From JABAQJ01 sp046327745 (GTDB lineage: Bacteria; Gemmatimonadota; Gemmatimonadetes; Gemmatimonadales; Gemmatimonadaceae), in NCBI GenBank assembly GCA_046327745.1, contig JAXLXV010000008.1, positions 124,001 through 188,000 on the forward strand: a stretch of 64,000 nt of DNA. Direction: 5' to 3'. Position numbers and translations under genes: made by a program. Under the pieces are notes generated by a model. That model was given only the letters and a program-made list of their open reading frames with translations, was not told the origin of the DNA and searched no databases. Positions 52,448 through 60,866 of this stretch are shown piece by piece (the stretch's first letter is position 1; every line of letters starts with the position of its first letter).

Positions 52448-53809
52448 TCAGACCACGGTCGCATCCAGCGCCATGCGGAAGCGACGTGTGATCTCGTGTA
52501 TTTCGTCAGGTTGAACAACAAAAGGCGGCGCGATCATGACCAGGTCACCGTTCACGCCGTCGGCGTGCCCGACATTCGGCCACACCACCAGCCCTGCGTC
52601 CTGCGCGGCCTGCGTGAAGCGCTCGGCGAACTTGGCCGTCCGATCGAACGGTACCCGCGCCTGCCGTTCGGCAACGAACTCCACGCCGGCCAATAGCCCC
52701 TTGCCGCGCACATCCCCCACGTTCGGATGATCCAGCAACGTCCGCAGCGACTCGAAGAGCAGTGGCTCCATGGCGCGGACCCGATCGAGCAGGTGATGGC
52801 GATCCAAGTATTGGAGCGTTGCCACCCCAGCGGCGCAGGTCACGGCGTGGTGCGAGAACGTCTGGGCGTGCACGAAGTAGCCCGACCCGTTCGCCACCGC
52901 GGCCACTACCTGGTCAGTGGCCAGCACCGCGGACAACGGGAGGTACCCACCACTGATGCCCTTGCCTAACGTCACGATGTCCGCGTGCACGGGCCAGGCC
53001 TCGAGGGCCAGCCAGTGACCCGTTCGCCCCGCCCCGCTCAAGACTTCGTCGGCGACCAGAAGCACGTCGTGGCGATCGCAGATCTCGCGGATTCGTGAAA
53101 AGTATCCGGCACGGGGCACCGTGGCCCCCGTTGAACTCCCACCCACCGGCTCGGCGATGAAGGCGGCGATGGTGTCCGGACCTTCACGAAGGATGGCCTC
53201 TTCCAGCACGTCGCCGTCGCAGACCCGGCACGGGCGCGACGCATCCCCCCGACAGCTGCACCAGTAGCCGAACGGCGCGGGAATCCGGACCACGTCGACC
53301 AGCCATTCACCGTACAGGCGACGGTAGTGCTCGCGCGCCGACGCCGACAAGGCCAGCATCGTGTTGCCATGGTACCCCGGGGATAGGGCGATCACGCGGT
53401 GCTTGGTGGGCCGGTGGCGCTCCACCCAGTACTGCCGCGCAAGCTTCAACGCAGCTTCCACGGCCTCCGATCCGCTCCCTAGGAAATACGCCTTGGCGTA
53501 CGCCGGCGACCGTTGCACCAGCGCCGCAGCGAGCTGCTCGACGGGTGCATTCGTGAACGCCGTGCCATTGACGTACGCCAACTCTCGCGCTTGATCGCCG
53601 ATGGCGTCGGCAATCTCCCGGACGCCGTGTCCCACGTTGACGACCATGGCACCGCCCGATGCGTCGAGGTATCGCTTGCCGTCGGTGTCTATTAACCAGC
53701 ACCCGTCGCCGGCCACGATCTGTGGAAACGTGCGTCGAAGGTTGCGATAGAAAACACTCGAATCGGGGTATCGATGCAACGGCGTGTTGGAATCGGTGGG
53801 GATCGGCAC
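52448..53809 (-). CDS. class III PLP aminotransferase, second copy
   Basis: 453 aa from GTG 53809 (MPIPTDSNTPLHRYPDSSVF); the open frame upstream has no aminotransferase features. Motifs: YFLGSGSEAVEAALKLARQY, SPGYHGNTMLALSAS, FIAEPVGGSSTGATVP, LLVADEVLSGAGRTG, IVTLGKGISGGYLPLSAVLA (PLP Lys). Like its neighbour it has a Cys-rich insert, GYWCSCRGDASRPCRVCDGD. Related to the taurine/beta-alanine-pyruvate/adenosylmethionine aminotransferase branch; substrate unknown. First gene of the aminotransferase-aminotransferase-permease operon. Confidence 0.86.
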   Translation of the reverse strand: MPIPTDSNTPLHRYPDSSVFYRNLRRTFPQIVAGDGCWLIDTDGKRYLDASGGAMVVNVGHGVREIADAIGDQARELAYVNGTAFTNAPVEQLAAALVQRSPAYAKAYFLGSGSEAVEAALKLARQYWVERHRPTKHRVIALSPGYHGNTMLALSASAREHYRRLYGEWLVDVVRIPAPFGYWCSCRGDASRPCRVCDGDVLEEAILREGPDTIAAFIAEPVGGSSTGATVPRAGYFSRIREICDRHDVLLVADEVLSGAGRTGHWLALEAWPVHADIVTLGKGISGGYLPLSAVLATDQVVAAVANGSGYFVHAQTFSHHAVTCAAGVATLQYLDRHHLLDRVRAMEPLLFESLRTLLDHPNVGDVRGKGLLAGVEFVAERQARVPFDRTAKFAERFTQAAQDAGLVVWPNVGHADGVNGDLVMIAPPFVVQPDEIHEITRRFRMALDATVV

Positions 53810-53944
53810 GCTACGGCGATAGGGGGGCGAGGGCCAATGTGCGCCCCCGCAGCGACTCCTCGCCAGTAGCACCGTCCATCCCAACTCGCTGTCTCTGAGC
53901 CTTTGAGTTGTGTACCTTATGGTCAGCCGGCCCCGCCGTGCTAC

Positions 53945-54026
53945 GCGGAAGTGGCGGAATTGGCAGACGCGCTGGACTTAGGATCCAGTGGGGAAACCCG
54001 TGCGGGTTCGAGTCCCGCCTTTCGCA
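53945..54026 (+). tRNA. tRNA-Leu (anticodon TAG)
   Basis: 82 nt with a 7-bp acceptor stem GCGGAAG / CTTTCGC, D-arm with GGCAGA, anticodon arm CTGGA-CTTAGGA-TCCAG (anticodon TAG), a long variable arm of class II type, and T-arm GCGGG-TTCGAGT-CCCGC. The discriminator is A. The CCA end is not encoded. No other tRNA is in the window. Confidence 0.97.
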
Positions 54027-54063
54027 TGGCGCCTTGCGCGCTGCACCCTCAAGGAGGTCAAGA

Positions 54064-54519
54064 ATGCATCGTGGTGTGTTGGCCCTATGCCTGGCCGCGT
54101 CCCTCAATGCCTGCTACACGTATGTTCCGGTCCATTCAGACGCCCCGGCGTCCAGCCCCGATGTCGTCCGTGTGGAGCTGACGGATCAAGGAACGGTCGA
54201 TCTCACGCAGGCATTGGGTGCGTCGGTGCAGTACGTTGAGGGCCCGGTCACGCAGATGTCCACGACGTCACTTGAGCTGCAGGTTGCGTCGCTACGACGA
54301 CGCGGTGAGACGTTGTTCAAGGACTGGACCGGCGACAAGCTGACCATCCCCGCCAGCAGCATTCGGGGCGTCGAGGTCAAGACCATGGATCGGCGCCGGA
54401 CGACGGCCGCCGTGGTCGGCGCAACCGCCACGGCGGTCGCGATCGTCATCATCGCGGCCAAAGCGACGAATCTCTTCGGCGGCGGTCCCGGAAAGGTGAT
54501 TCCTTCCAACATTCGGTAG
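54064..54519 (+). CDS. small lipoprotein of unknown function
   Basis: 151 aa. Signal peptide with a clean lipobox (LCLAASLNAC, Cys17), a middle beta-rich region (VVRVELTDQGTVDLTQALGA, TMSTTSLELQVASL-like strands), and a C-terminal hydrophobic segment (TTAAVVGATATAVAIVIIAA) that may insert in a membrane. A very strong Shine-Dalgarno (AAGGAGGT) precedes ATG 54064. It starts 37 bp after the tRNA, so it may share its transcript. No family recognised. Confidence 0.75.
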   Translation: MHRGVLALCLAASLNACYTYVPVHSDAPASSPDVVRVELTDQGTVDLTQALGASVQYVEGPVTQMSTTSLELQVASLRRRGETLFKDWTGDKLTIPASSIRGVEVKTMDRRRTTAAVVGATATAVAIVIIAAKATNLFGGGPGKVIPSNIR

Positions 54520-54532
54520 GCCGGAAGGGAGA

Positions 54533-54904
54533 GTGCCGAGCCGTGTGACCAAGAGAGCGCTGACGCCCCAGAACATTCGCACATTGGCGTTGGCCCTCCC
54601 GGAGGTCGAGGAACGGGCGCACATGGGTCGACCGGACTTTCGCGTGCGCAACAAGATCTTTGCGACCCTGCCGCCCGACGGCCGGTCCTTCAACGTGAAA
54701 ATTGCGCCGGTCAACCTCGATGCGCTGGTAACCGCCTCGCCCGAGACGTATCGAGATGTGTGGGCGGGTCGCTGGGTCGGCGTTCAACTGAAGGGGGTCT
54801 CTGCGCAGGAGGCCACGCAGCTGCTGGAAGACGCGTGGAACCTGGTGGCTCCATCCCTGCTCCGCCGGTCAGCGTCGTCAGCTCAAAATCGGCGCCGGCC
54901 CTAG
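54533..54904 (+). CDS. MmcQ/YjbR-family protein
   Basis: 123 aa, CyaY-like fold family of uncertain role (possible DNA-binding or chaperone). Family pattern: LALALPEVEERAHMGRPDFRV, NKIFATLPPDG, VNLDALVTASPETYRDVWAG, WVGVQLKGVSAQEATQLLEDAW. GTG start 13 bp after the lipoprotein gene with a GGAAGGGAGA ribosome site, so the two are probably an operon. The C-terminal tail (SASSAQNRRRP) is not conserved. Confidence 0.8.
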   Translation: MPSRVTKRALTPQNIRTLALALPEVEERAHMGRPDFRVRNKIFATLPPDGRSFNVKIAPVNLDALVTASPETYRDVWAGRWVGVQLKGVSAQEATQLLEDAWNLVAPSLLRRSASSAQNRRRP

Positions 54905-54951
54905 TCGCATCCTAACGATCGAGGCGACGCACAACTGGCTCCCGGAAAAAC

Positions 54952-54986
54952 AAAGGAGGCAGGATCCAGTGGATCCTGCCTCCTTT
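54952..54986 (-). terminator. rho-independent terminator of the susCD unit
   Basis: Perfect 16-bp stem (core GGAGGCAGGATCC) with a 3-nt loop, followed on the minus strand by TTTGTTTTT; it starts 16 bp after the SusD stop. It also lies 48 bp past the end of the convergent MmcQ-like gene, but has no T-run in that direction. Confidence 0.9.
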
Positions 54987-55001
54987 GCGCTTCCGTACGA
55001 G

Positions 55002-55952
55002 TTACTTGCAGAGACCCACGTACTTGGTCCCCTTCACGCCATTCAGCAGGTCGTTCGATTCCCGCTCGGAGAACCCGATCGGGAACAGGCAGCCCGGCTG
55101 CTTGACGCTGGTGGAATTGGCATTCCAGTTCGCATCCACCACCTTCCAGCGGTACATGTCGTTCCAACGGCGTCCCATGAACAGCAGGGCGACGCGACGC
55201 TCGAACTGCAGCACATCGCTGCGCGACAGTCCGGACGTGCCTTGCAGCACGCCGCCGACATACGCCGGGGCCAAGCCCTTGGCCGCGCGGAACGTGTTGA
55301 TCGCGGCGTCGAACCCAGCGTTGTCGCCCGCGGCCAATTTCGCCTCGGCAATCAACAGACGCATCTCGTTATCCGAGACCACCCGAATGGGCGGCAGGTT
55401 CGGATCACCAGCGTACGAGCAGGCGGTTGCACTGCACGTCGCCATGTTCGTCAACAGGATGTTCTCGGTGGAGAACGGTTCCTGCTTGTTCGCCTCAACG
55501 ATGTCCTTGAGGATGATGCTAGTGGGCTTGTTCGTCGGACCAAGCGTCACGAAGTACGGCGACGTGGTGATCTCGACGCGGTTGTTCAGCTCAAACCCGA
55601 AGGGGGGATTCCCCTGGTTCACCGACGTCACCAGCACGTCGTGGCTCGTGAACCCGGCCGCCAACGCCGCCGCCGCATCCGCCGCGTATCCGTTGTCGGA
55701 CACGAGCGGGTTCGTCGGATTCGCCGGCACCGGATTGAGCTTCGCCCACACGCCCTTCGCGTGCTTCACCCGGGCACTCATGGCGAGGAGCGTCGGCCGC
55801 AGGTCGCCGTTCATCGCCAGGCCCTTGCTCACCGCGCTCTGGGCACTGTCATACATCTTCGACATGTTCGTCTCGCCCACCGGCGCACCGGCCACCGTGC
55901 GGTCCGAGATCGTGAAGTCATCGTACATGTCGCCGATCGCCACGTACATCAC
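55002..55952 (-). CDS. SusD/RagB-family lipoprotein, intact 3' part
   Basis: 316 residues forming the C-terminal two-thirds of a SusD-like nutrient-binding lipoprotein. The helical tetratricopeptide-type start YVAIGDMYDDFTISD, then VVSDNEMRLLIAEAKLAAGD, INTFRAAKGLAPAY and a C-terminal FERRVALLFMGRRWNDMYRW with FPIGFSERESNDL are typical of the family. SusD sits on top of its SusC barrel and captures ligand. The M at 55952 is not the true start: the N-terminal part is encoded upstream (to about 56410) but broken by several frameshifts. The terminator at 54952 follows. Confidence 0.8.
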   Translation of the reverse strand: MMYVAIGDMYDDFTISDRTVAGAPVGETNMSKMYDSAQSAVSKGLAMNGDLRPTLLAMSARVKHAKGVWAKLNPVPANPTNPLVSDNGYAADAAAALAAGFTSHDVLVTSVNQGNPPFGFELNNRVEITTSPYFVTLGPTNKPTSIILKDIVEANKQEPFSTENILLTNMATCSATACSYAGDPNLPPIRVVSDNEMRLLIAEAKLAAGDNAGFDAAINTFRAAKGLAPAYVGGVLQGTSGLSRSDVLQFERRVALLFMGRRWNDMYRWKVVDANWNANSTSVKQPGCLFPIGFSERESNDLLNGVKGTKYVGLCK

Positions 55953-55960
55953 GGCCTTGT

Positions 55961-56410
55961 TCAGGTACGCGCGTTCCAGGAACGCGTCGTCCGGACAACT
56001 TGCCGGCCTTCTGGAAGCCTTCGAGCAGCTTCACCGCGTTGTCCGCCAGCTTCCAGCGCGCTTCGTTCACGTTGAACGACGCCGCGTTGGTGTACTCGTT
56101 GATGCGGCCTGGCCCTGGTCCAGCTGCTGGTAGTCATCCCGCGACCCGGAAGATCGTCTCGTCCGTGATGGCCGCGTAGGGCGTGTAGATCGACTGCATG
56201 GCCCGAACGGCGCTGTTCTCCGCGCCGTTGATGATCGTGCCGGCCGCCGCGGAACCGTCCAGGGCGTCCGACGTGACGTTGTTCGGGTTGTCGACTTCCA
56301 ACGCCCCGAACAGGCCACCGGCGCAGGGTGGCCAGGCGCCGCCGCGGCGCGGGCCGGGCGAAACTGGGGGTGGATGTCATGTAGAGTCGCTCCATCTTGG
56401 CCGGCAAGGC
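55961..56410 (-). pseudogene. frameshifted 5' part of the susD gene
   Basis: Reading all three minus-strand frames in turn gives a continuous SusD N-terminus: MERLYMTS and a signal-like region, GGLFGALEVDNPNNV, GAENSAVRAMQSIYTPYAAI, SRDDYQQLDQG, INEYTNAASFNVNEARW and LADNAVKLLEGFQKAG. The frame changes at least four times, near 56340, 56145, 56118 and 55995. The protein segments themselves look undamaged, so these are single-base indels without other decay. The coordinates give the affected stretch, not one frame. Confidence 0.7.
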
Positions 56411-56770
56411 GGACGGACAAGGGCGGCCGCGGGATGGGCATGCCGAAGCCGTCGATGCCTTCGTTGAAGCGTTCTGGAGACCAGCGCCCACACCGGCGGA
56501 ATAGATGTTGATTTCCGGATCCTGACCGATGTAGTGCGGGGCCCAGAGCATGAGGTTGCGGCCCGTCAGGGACAACGACAGATCGCGAGCGCCGAGGCGT
56601 TCAGCCAGCGAACGCGCCGCCGTGTACGTCACGGACAGTTCGCGCCACCGGACAAAGTCACCCGGCGACTGCTGGTTCAAGCCTGGATACGAGTTCGCCA
56701 ATAGACCCAGCCAGTCCTTGGCTGCGGCGAGACGCTGCGCACCGGTGCTGGCCGGATTGCGGGCACGCTT
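56411..56770 (-). pseudogene. frameshifted 3' end of the susC gene
   Basis: The expected C-terminus of the SusC barrel continues here in another frame: RLAAAKDWLGLLANSYPG, SPGDFVRWRELSVTYTA, ARDLSLSLTGRNLMLWAPHY, IGQDPEINIYSAGVGAG, then, after one more shift near 56468, FNEGIDGFGMPIPRPPLSVR. The first break is an extra base near 56770 (after AAKVEA). With these two indels undone the receptor would end about 120 residues later, with the usual aromatic last strand region. Confidence 0.7.
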
Positions 56771-59660
56771 CGACCTTCGCGGCAGCTTCGGTGTTTTGGC
56801 CACGCGCGTTCGCATTGCGGAAGGCGCAGGTCAAGCAGGTGTACTGATAGTTCCCGCCCTTGTATTCGAAGAGCGAGTACACGCGCCAGTTCTTGCCGAT
56901 GGACACGGACCCACCGAAAGAACCCGTCCAATCCGGGAAGGGCTTGCCGGTGAAGTGATCGAGCTTGTCCGTGTCGCCATCTTCGTCCACCAGCAACACG
57001 ACGTTGCCAGCGACCAGCTTGGACAGCGGCGATGGGCCGGCGAGGGCCGCGGCTACCTGCGCCTCGGTATCCGGCAGTCCGTCACCGTTGAAGTCATATG
57101 GCAGTTCGCCCGAGTTTAGGCAGGTGTACGTCTTGCCTGCTGGGCGCTCAGAGCACGGACGCACCAGCTTCGCGCCGAACATGGCGCCGGGGGTGAAGCC
57201 TTCCTTGATGTAGTTGCGGTACCGCGGATACGAGCCGCCGACCTTGATCTCCGCCGCGCCACCTAACGAGGTGACGGTCTGCGACAAGTAGGCGCCGTTC
57301 ACGAAGACGTCGGCGGAAAGGTTCGCCTTCTGGACCAGGAATGCCTTGATGCCGATCTCGTGTCCGAACGCCTTCATCTCGCCGATGTTCGACAGCTGCG
57401 TGGCTTGGAAGCCACCAGAGATCGGGTACTGCTTGTCCACCAGGAGGTCTTTGATATCGCGGTGGAAGTAGGTGTACTGGACGCCGATCTTGTCGGCAAA
57501 CATGCCCAGCTCAGCGCCGCCCTCGATTTCGGTAGAAACTTCAGGCTTGAGGTCCGGATTGCCGATGTTGCCTGGTGACAGGCCGGAACCGGCGTCGCCA
57601 GAGAGCGGATTGAACGTCGTGAGCTTGGAGAAGGCACCTGGCTGACGGCCCGACTGACCCCACGCGCCGCGCAGCCGGAGGGCCGAAATCCCCAGCATGG
57701 GCTTCCAGCTCGCACGATCCGACGGAACAACGGAGAGCGATACCTTGGGATACAACACGCCGCTGGAACTCTTGCCGAACGTGGAGCTGTAGTCGTAGCG
57801 GGCACCGCCCGTCACGTAGATCCAGTTCGTCAGCCCCAACTGCTCCTGGGCGAAGAACCCGCCGTTGACGGTCTCGCTGATCGCCTCAAGCGCCTGGGCG
57901 TCATCGCCGGCTGGCGTGACGTTGATACCGGGACCCGGGAAGTTGTGATTGAACGAACCGGGCTGCGCCGACTTGGAGAAGAAGCCCTGCGCACCAAGAA
58001 CGAACGAGGAGTTCAAGCCAAGGACCGGACGGGAGTAGTTGATCTTGGAGTCCAGCGTGATCTCGCGCTGGTTGCGGTCCTGCACGGTACGGTTCCCGGC
58101 CGGATCGTTGTTGTACACGCCATTGAAGTCCGTACCGAACGGCTGGAAGCCGAAGTTCTGGCCACCCGTGTAGTCCACACCAGCCGTAGTCGCCCACGAC
58201 AGGTTCTGCCACGGCGTGTACGTCACGTCCACGGCGCCGATGATCCGGTCGATCTTCTGCTGCGTGTGAATCGCCATCAACTCTTCCGGCGTGCCGAAGC
58301 CCTGGACGCCAAAGGTGTTGCCCGGGCCCTTACAGGTGCCGTGACCCGTGTTGTCAGCGGGCCCGTTGTTGCAGCTGACCAGTTCCGGCTTCCCAAAGAG
58401 GGCTTGCGTTACCGGTGCGAAGATGTTGTTGGCGTTCTGTGGCGTTTCCTGGAACGTGTTCGTGTACGACGACCGCACGCCAATGCGCAGGCTGTTGTAC
58501 GGCACGAAGCCCAGGTTCACCGTCGCGTTCGCGCGACGCACCACGTCCACCGACGGATCCGTCACGTACGACGTACCGCCGAATGGGCCATCTTCCTTGT
58601 AGTACCGGCCGTTCACGAAGTACGTGAGGGCCTCGGTGCCGCCCGTGATGCCTAACGAACCCGTCGTCGACTTGCCCAGGTCGTAGAAGCGCTGGACGAA
58701 CGGCTCCTCGAACGGGACGTAGTCCTTAATGTCCGTCCGGCCATAGAAGGCATTCAATGCACTCGCGCTCGTGGCACCTGTGCCACCGCGCGGAACGCCC
58801 CAGTTCGACTCCAGACGATTCGTCGGATAGCGCAGCAGGTCGCCCTGCAGCTGGAAGTCCCACTTCGGCTTCCCCGCCGATCCCTTCTTCGTGAAGATCT
58901 GGATGACGCCGTTGGAGGCTTCCGTGCCGTACAGGGTGGCCGCCGCGGCGCCCTTCAGAATCTCGACGCGTTCGATCGTACTCGGATCGATGTCGTCCAA
59001 GCGGGATGGGGCGGCGGCACCGCCATCACCCACGTTCATGGAGAAGTCGCCTGACGAGTTAATCCGAATGCCGTCCACGAAGATGACGGGTTCGTTCGAC
59101 TGCGAGAGCGACGCGTTGCCGCGGATACGGATGCGCGCGCCGGTGCCGGTCATGCCCGACGAGGGCAACCCGACCACGCCTGGCTCACGACCCTGCAGCA
59201 GCTCGTTCGTCGTGGCAATCGGTGCGAACTTCGGCGGTTCCACCTGCGCCACCGTATTGCCGAGGTGCTTCACTTCCGTGGCCATGGCAGTACCCGTTGT
59301 TACGACCGCCTCGAGTTGCAGCGCGGACTGCGAGAGATCGAAGTCCGCTCGCACCGTGCCTCCCGCCCGCACTACCACTTGCTTGGCGCCGGCCGTAAAG
59401 CCGATGAGTCGCGCTCGCAGGTCCAAGGTGCGAGCCGGCGCGTTGGTGATGCGGTAGTTGCCATCCCGATTGGTGACTGCCCCGACGCCCAACCCGAGTG
59501 CGCCGACCTGCACACCTTCGAGTGGACGCCCGGTCTGGGCTTCCTTCACCGTGCCTTCGATCACCCCGACGCCTGTTTGAGCTGCAACAGGGGTGACGGC
59601 GCTGGCGATCCAGAGCAGCGCGCCGGTGACGGAGGTACAACATCTCACAAGCTTGTGCAT
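56658..59660 (-). CDS. SusC/RagA-type TonB-dependent receptor (C-terminus frameshifted)
   Basis: 1,000-aa frame as it reads. Signal peptide (TGALLWIASAVTPVAAQ), carboxypeptidase-like domain (GVIEGTVKEAQTGRPLEGVQ), plug with GVVGLPSSGMTGTGARIRIR, SNEPVIFVDGIRINSSGDF and the SusC signature VEILKGAAAATLYGTEASNG, followed by the barrel (about 260-960). Residues after about 965 are out of frame; the true end lies at 56411-56770. It imports oligomeric nutrients with the adjacent SusD. A strong GGAGGAG lies before ATG 59660. Substrate unknown. Confidence 0.9.
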   Translation of the reverse strand: MHKLVRCCTSVTGALLWIASAVTPVAAQTGVGVIEGTVKEAQTGRPLEGVQVGALGLGVGAVTNRDGNYRITNAPARTLDLRARLIGFTAGAKQVVVRAGGTVRADFDLSQSALQLEAVVTTGTAMATEVKHLGNTVAQVEPPKFAPIATTNELLQGREPGVVGLPSSGMTGTGARIRIRGNASLSQSNEPVIFVDGIRINSSGDFSMNVGDGGAAAPSRLDDIDPSTIERVEILKGAAAATLYGTEASNGVIQIFTKKGSAGKPKWDFQLQGDLLRYPTNRLESNWGVPRGGTGATSASALNAFYGRTDIKDYVPFEEPFVQRFYDLGKSTTGSLGITGGTEALTYFVNGRYYKEDGPFGGTSYVTDPSVDVVRRANATVNLGFVPYNSLRIGVRSSYTNTFQETPQNANNIFAPVTQALFGKPELVSCNNGPADNTGHGTCKGPGNTFGVQGFGTPEELMAIHTQQKIDRIIGAVDVTYTPWQNLSWATTAGVDYTGGQNFGFQPFGTDFNGVYNNDPAGNRTVQDRNQREITLDSKINYSRPVLGLNSSFVLGAQGFFSKSAQPGSFNHNFPGPGINVTPAGDDAQALEAISETVNGGFFAQEQLGLTNWIYVTGGARYDYSSTFGKSSSGVLYPKVSLSVVPSDRASWKPMLGISALRLRGAWGQSGRQPGAFSKLTTFNPLSGDAGSGLSPGNIGNPDLKPEVSTEIEGGAELGMFADKIGVQYTYFHRDIKDLLVDKQYPISGGFQATQLSNIGEMKAFGHEIGIKAFLVQKANLSADVFVNGAYLSQTVTSLGGAAEIKVGGSYPRYRNYIKEGFTPGAMFGAKLVRPCSERPAGKTYTCLNSGELPYDFNGDGLPDTEAQVAAALAGPSPLSKLVAGNVVLLVDEDGDTDKLDHFTGKPFPDWTGSFGGSVSIGKNWRVYSLFEYKGGNYQYTCLTCAFRNANARGQNTEAAAKVEACPQSGQHRCAASRRSQGLAGSIGELVSRLEPAVAG

Positions 59661-59948
59661 GTGCTTCTCCTCCTGGTGTCTCGCGTAGCGGGATCCACAG
59701 CCCGGCCTCGGTCGCCATCACGGGGCGTTCGTACGAGGACTGTGGTCGGCACGCGTTGGACGATTCCCCATGGGCGGCGACCGCGCAGGTGATTGCGCAC
59801 GGGTACGATGCAGAGGGGATCTTCGTACCGCCCCACGGAAGGGCGCAGGTGTGATGTTCGCGGTACGAACGGCGCAGGGGGCGGACGATCACCGCACGTC
59901 ACGCCGCCTAACGGATCGGGAGCGACGAAGCAACTCAGCAGTTGCGGA

Positions 59949-60866
59949 TCAGGTCATCGGCTTCAGCAACTTGGACGCCCGAAGTCTGCTCACTTTCAGC
60001 TTGGTGCCGTTGCGGAGGATTGCCACATAGTCCCCGCCAAACCACGGTTGTACCTCGCGGATACAATGGATGTTGACGACTGCCGACCGATGGATGCGCA
60101 CGAAGGTGCGAGGATCCAGTCGCGCGGTTACATGTCGCAGCGACGCGCGCAATCGATGCTTCACGTCCCCGACGTGAAGGAATACGTAGTTGCGATCGGC
60201 CTCGATCCAATCCACGTCGGCGGTCATCACAAAGCGCACTCGACCATCGCCGCGCACGGCAAAGCGTGCGATGAACCCGCGTGTTTCGCCCGCTCGGCCA
60301 TCATCCTCTTCGTCCCAATCGCTGGGAGCGACACCGGAAGAATTGCGGGAGTCTTGAATCGTTGGCACACCCACTGACGGTGTGTGGGCGACTCGCTCCT
60401 CCAAGCGCTCGTCCGTGCCAGCACTCCAGCTCTGTACGACATCAGCGAGCCGACGGGCCAGTTCCGAGCGTTGGTGCTCGCGCATTCGCTCGCGTACGCG
60501 CTCCACCGTGCTCAAGATGCGACGATCATCAAATGGCTTGAGCACGTAGTCGATGGCGTGGACCTCGAAGGCGCGCAACGCATGCGCGTCAAACGCCGTC
60601 ACAAACACCACGAAGGGCATGCGCTCGGCACCGACGCGCTCAATCACGCCGAATCCATCGAGGTCGGGCATCTGAACATCCAAAAACACCAGGTCCGGTC
60701 CAGTGGCGCCGATTGCCTCAACGGCGCTCGCGCCATCCGCGCACTCAGCGATGATCTCCACGCCGTTGGCGCCGCTCAATGCTAGACGAATGCAGTCACG
60801 AGCGAGCGGTTCGTCGTCGACAATGAGTACACGGACAGTATCTCGCTTCTCGGTTTGCTCAGTCAT
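59949..60866 (-). CDS. LytTR-family response regulator, orphan
   Basis: 305 aa. Receiver domain: VLIVDDEPLARDCIRLAL, phospho-Asp in DLVFLDVQMPDLDGFGVI, FVTAFDAHALRAFEVHAIDY, LKPFDDRRI. A charged linker (about 125-195) follows, then the LytTR DNA-binding domain: DVDWIEADRNYVFLHVG, RLDPRTFVRIHRSAVVNI and QPWFGGDYVAILRNGTKLKV. It is strikingly like the regulator at 63044. No kinase gene is adjacent on its strand; the kinase at 61876 may serve both. It lies directly upstream of susC on the same strand, so control of susCD is plausible. Confidence 0.92.
   Translation of the reverse strand: MTEQTEKRDTVRVLIVDDEPLARDCIRLALSGANGVEIIAECADGASAVEAIGATGPDLVFLDVQMPDLDGFGVIERVGAERMPFVVFVTAFDAHALRAFEVHAIDYVLKPFDDRRILSTVERVRERMREHQRSELARRLADVVQSWSAGTDERLEERVAHTPSVGVPTIQDSRNSSGVAPSDWDEEDDGRAGETRGFIARFAVRGDGRVRFVMTADVDWIEADRNYVFLHVGDVKHRLRASLRHVTARLDPRTFVRIHRSAVVNIHCIREVQPWFGGDYVAILRNGTKLKVSRLRASKLLKPMT

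Noticed and set aside
51071..52696. 541-aa plus-strand open frame across the aminotransferase genes
   Set aside because: Antisense to two clear PLP enzymes; no domain or start signal.
53945..54026. Integration (attachment) site at the tRNA-Leu gene
   Set aside because: No integrase nearby and no second copy of the tRNA 3' end in the window.
54969..56133. Two plus-strand open frames of 368 and 382 aa over the SusD region
   Set aside because: Antisense shadows; the SusD protein signature is on the minus strand and the terminator fits that direction.
55990..56770. Disruption of susCD by a mobile element
   Set aside because: No inverted terminal repeats, target duplication or transposase are visible; only single-base frame changes.
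55961..56815. A separate Arg-rich 284-aa protein between SusC and SusD
   Set aside because: Its first third is the out-of-frame SusC C-terminus and the rest is SusD read in a wrong frame.
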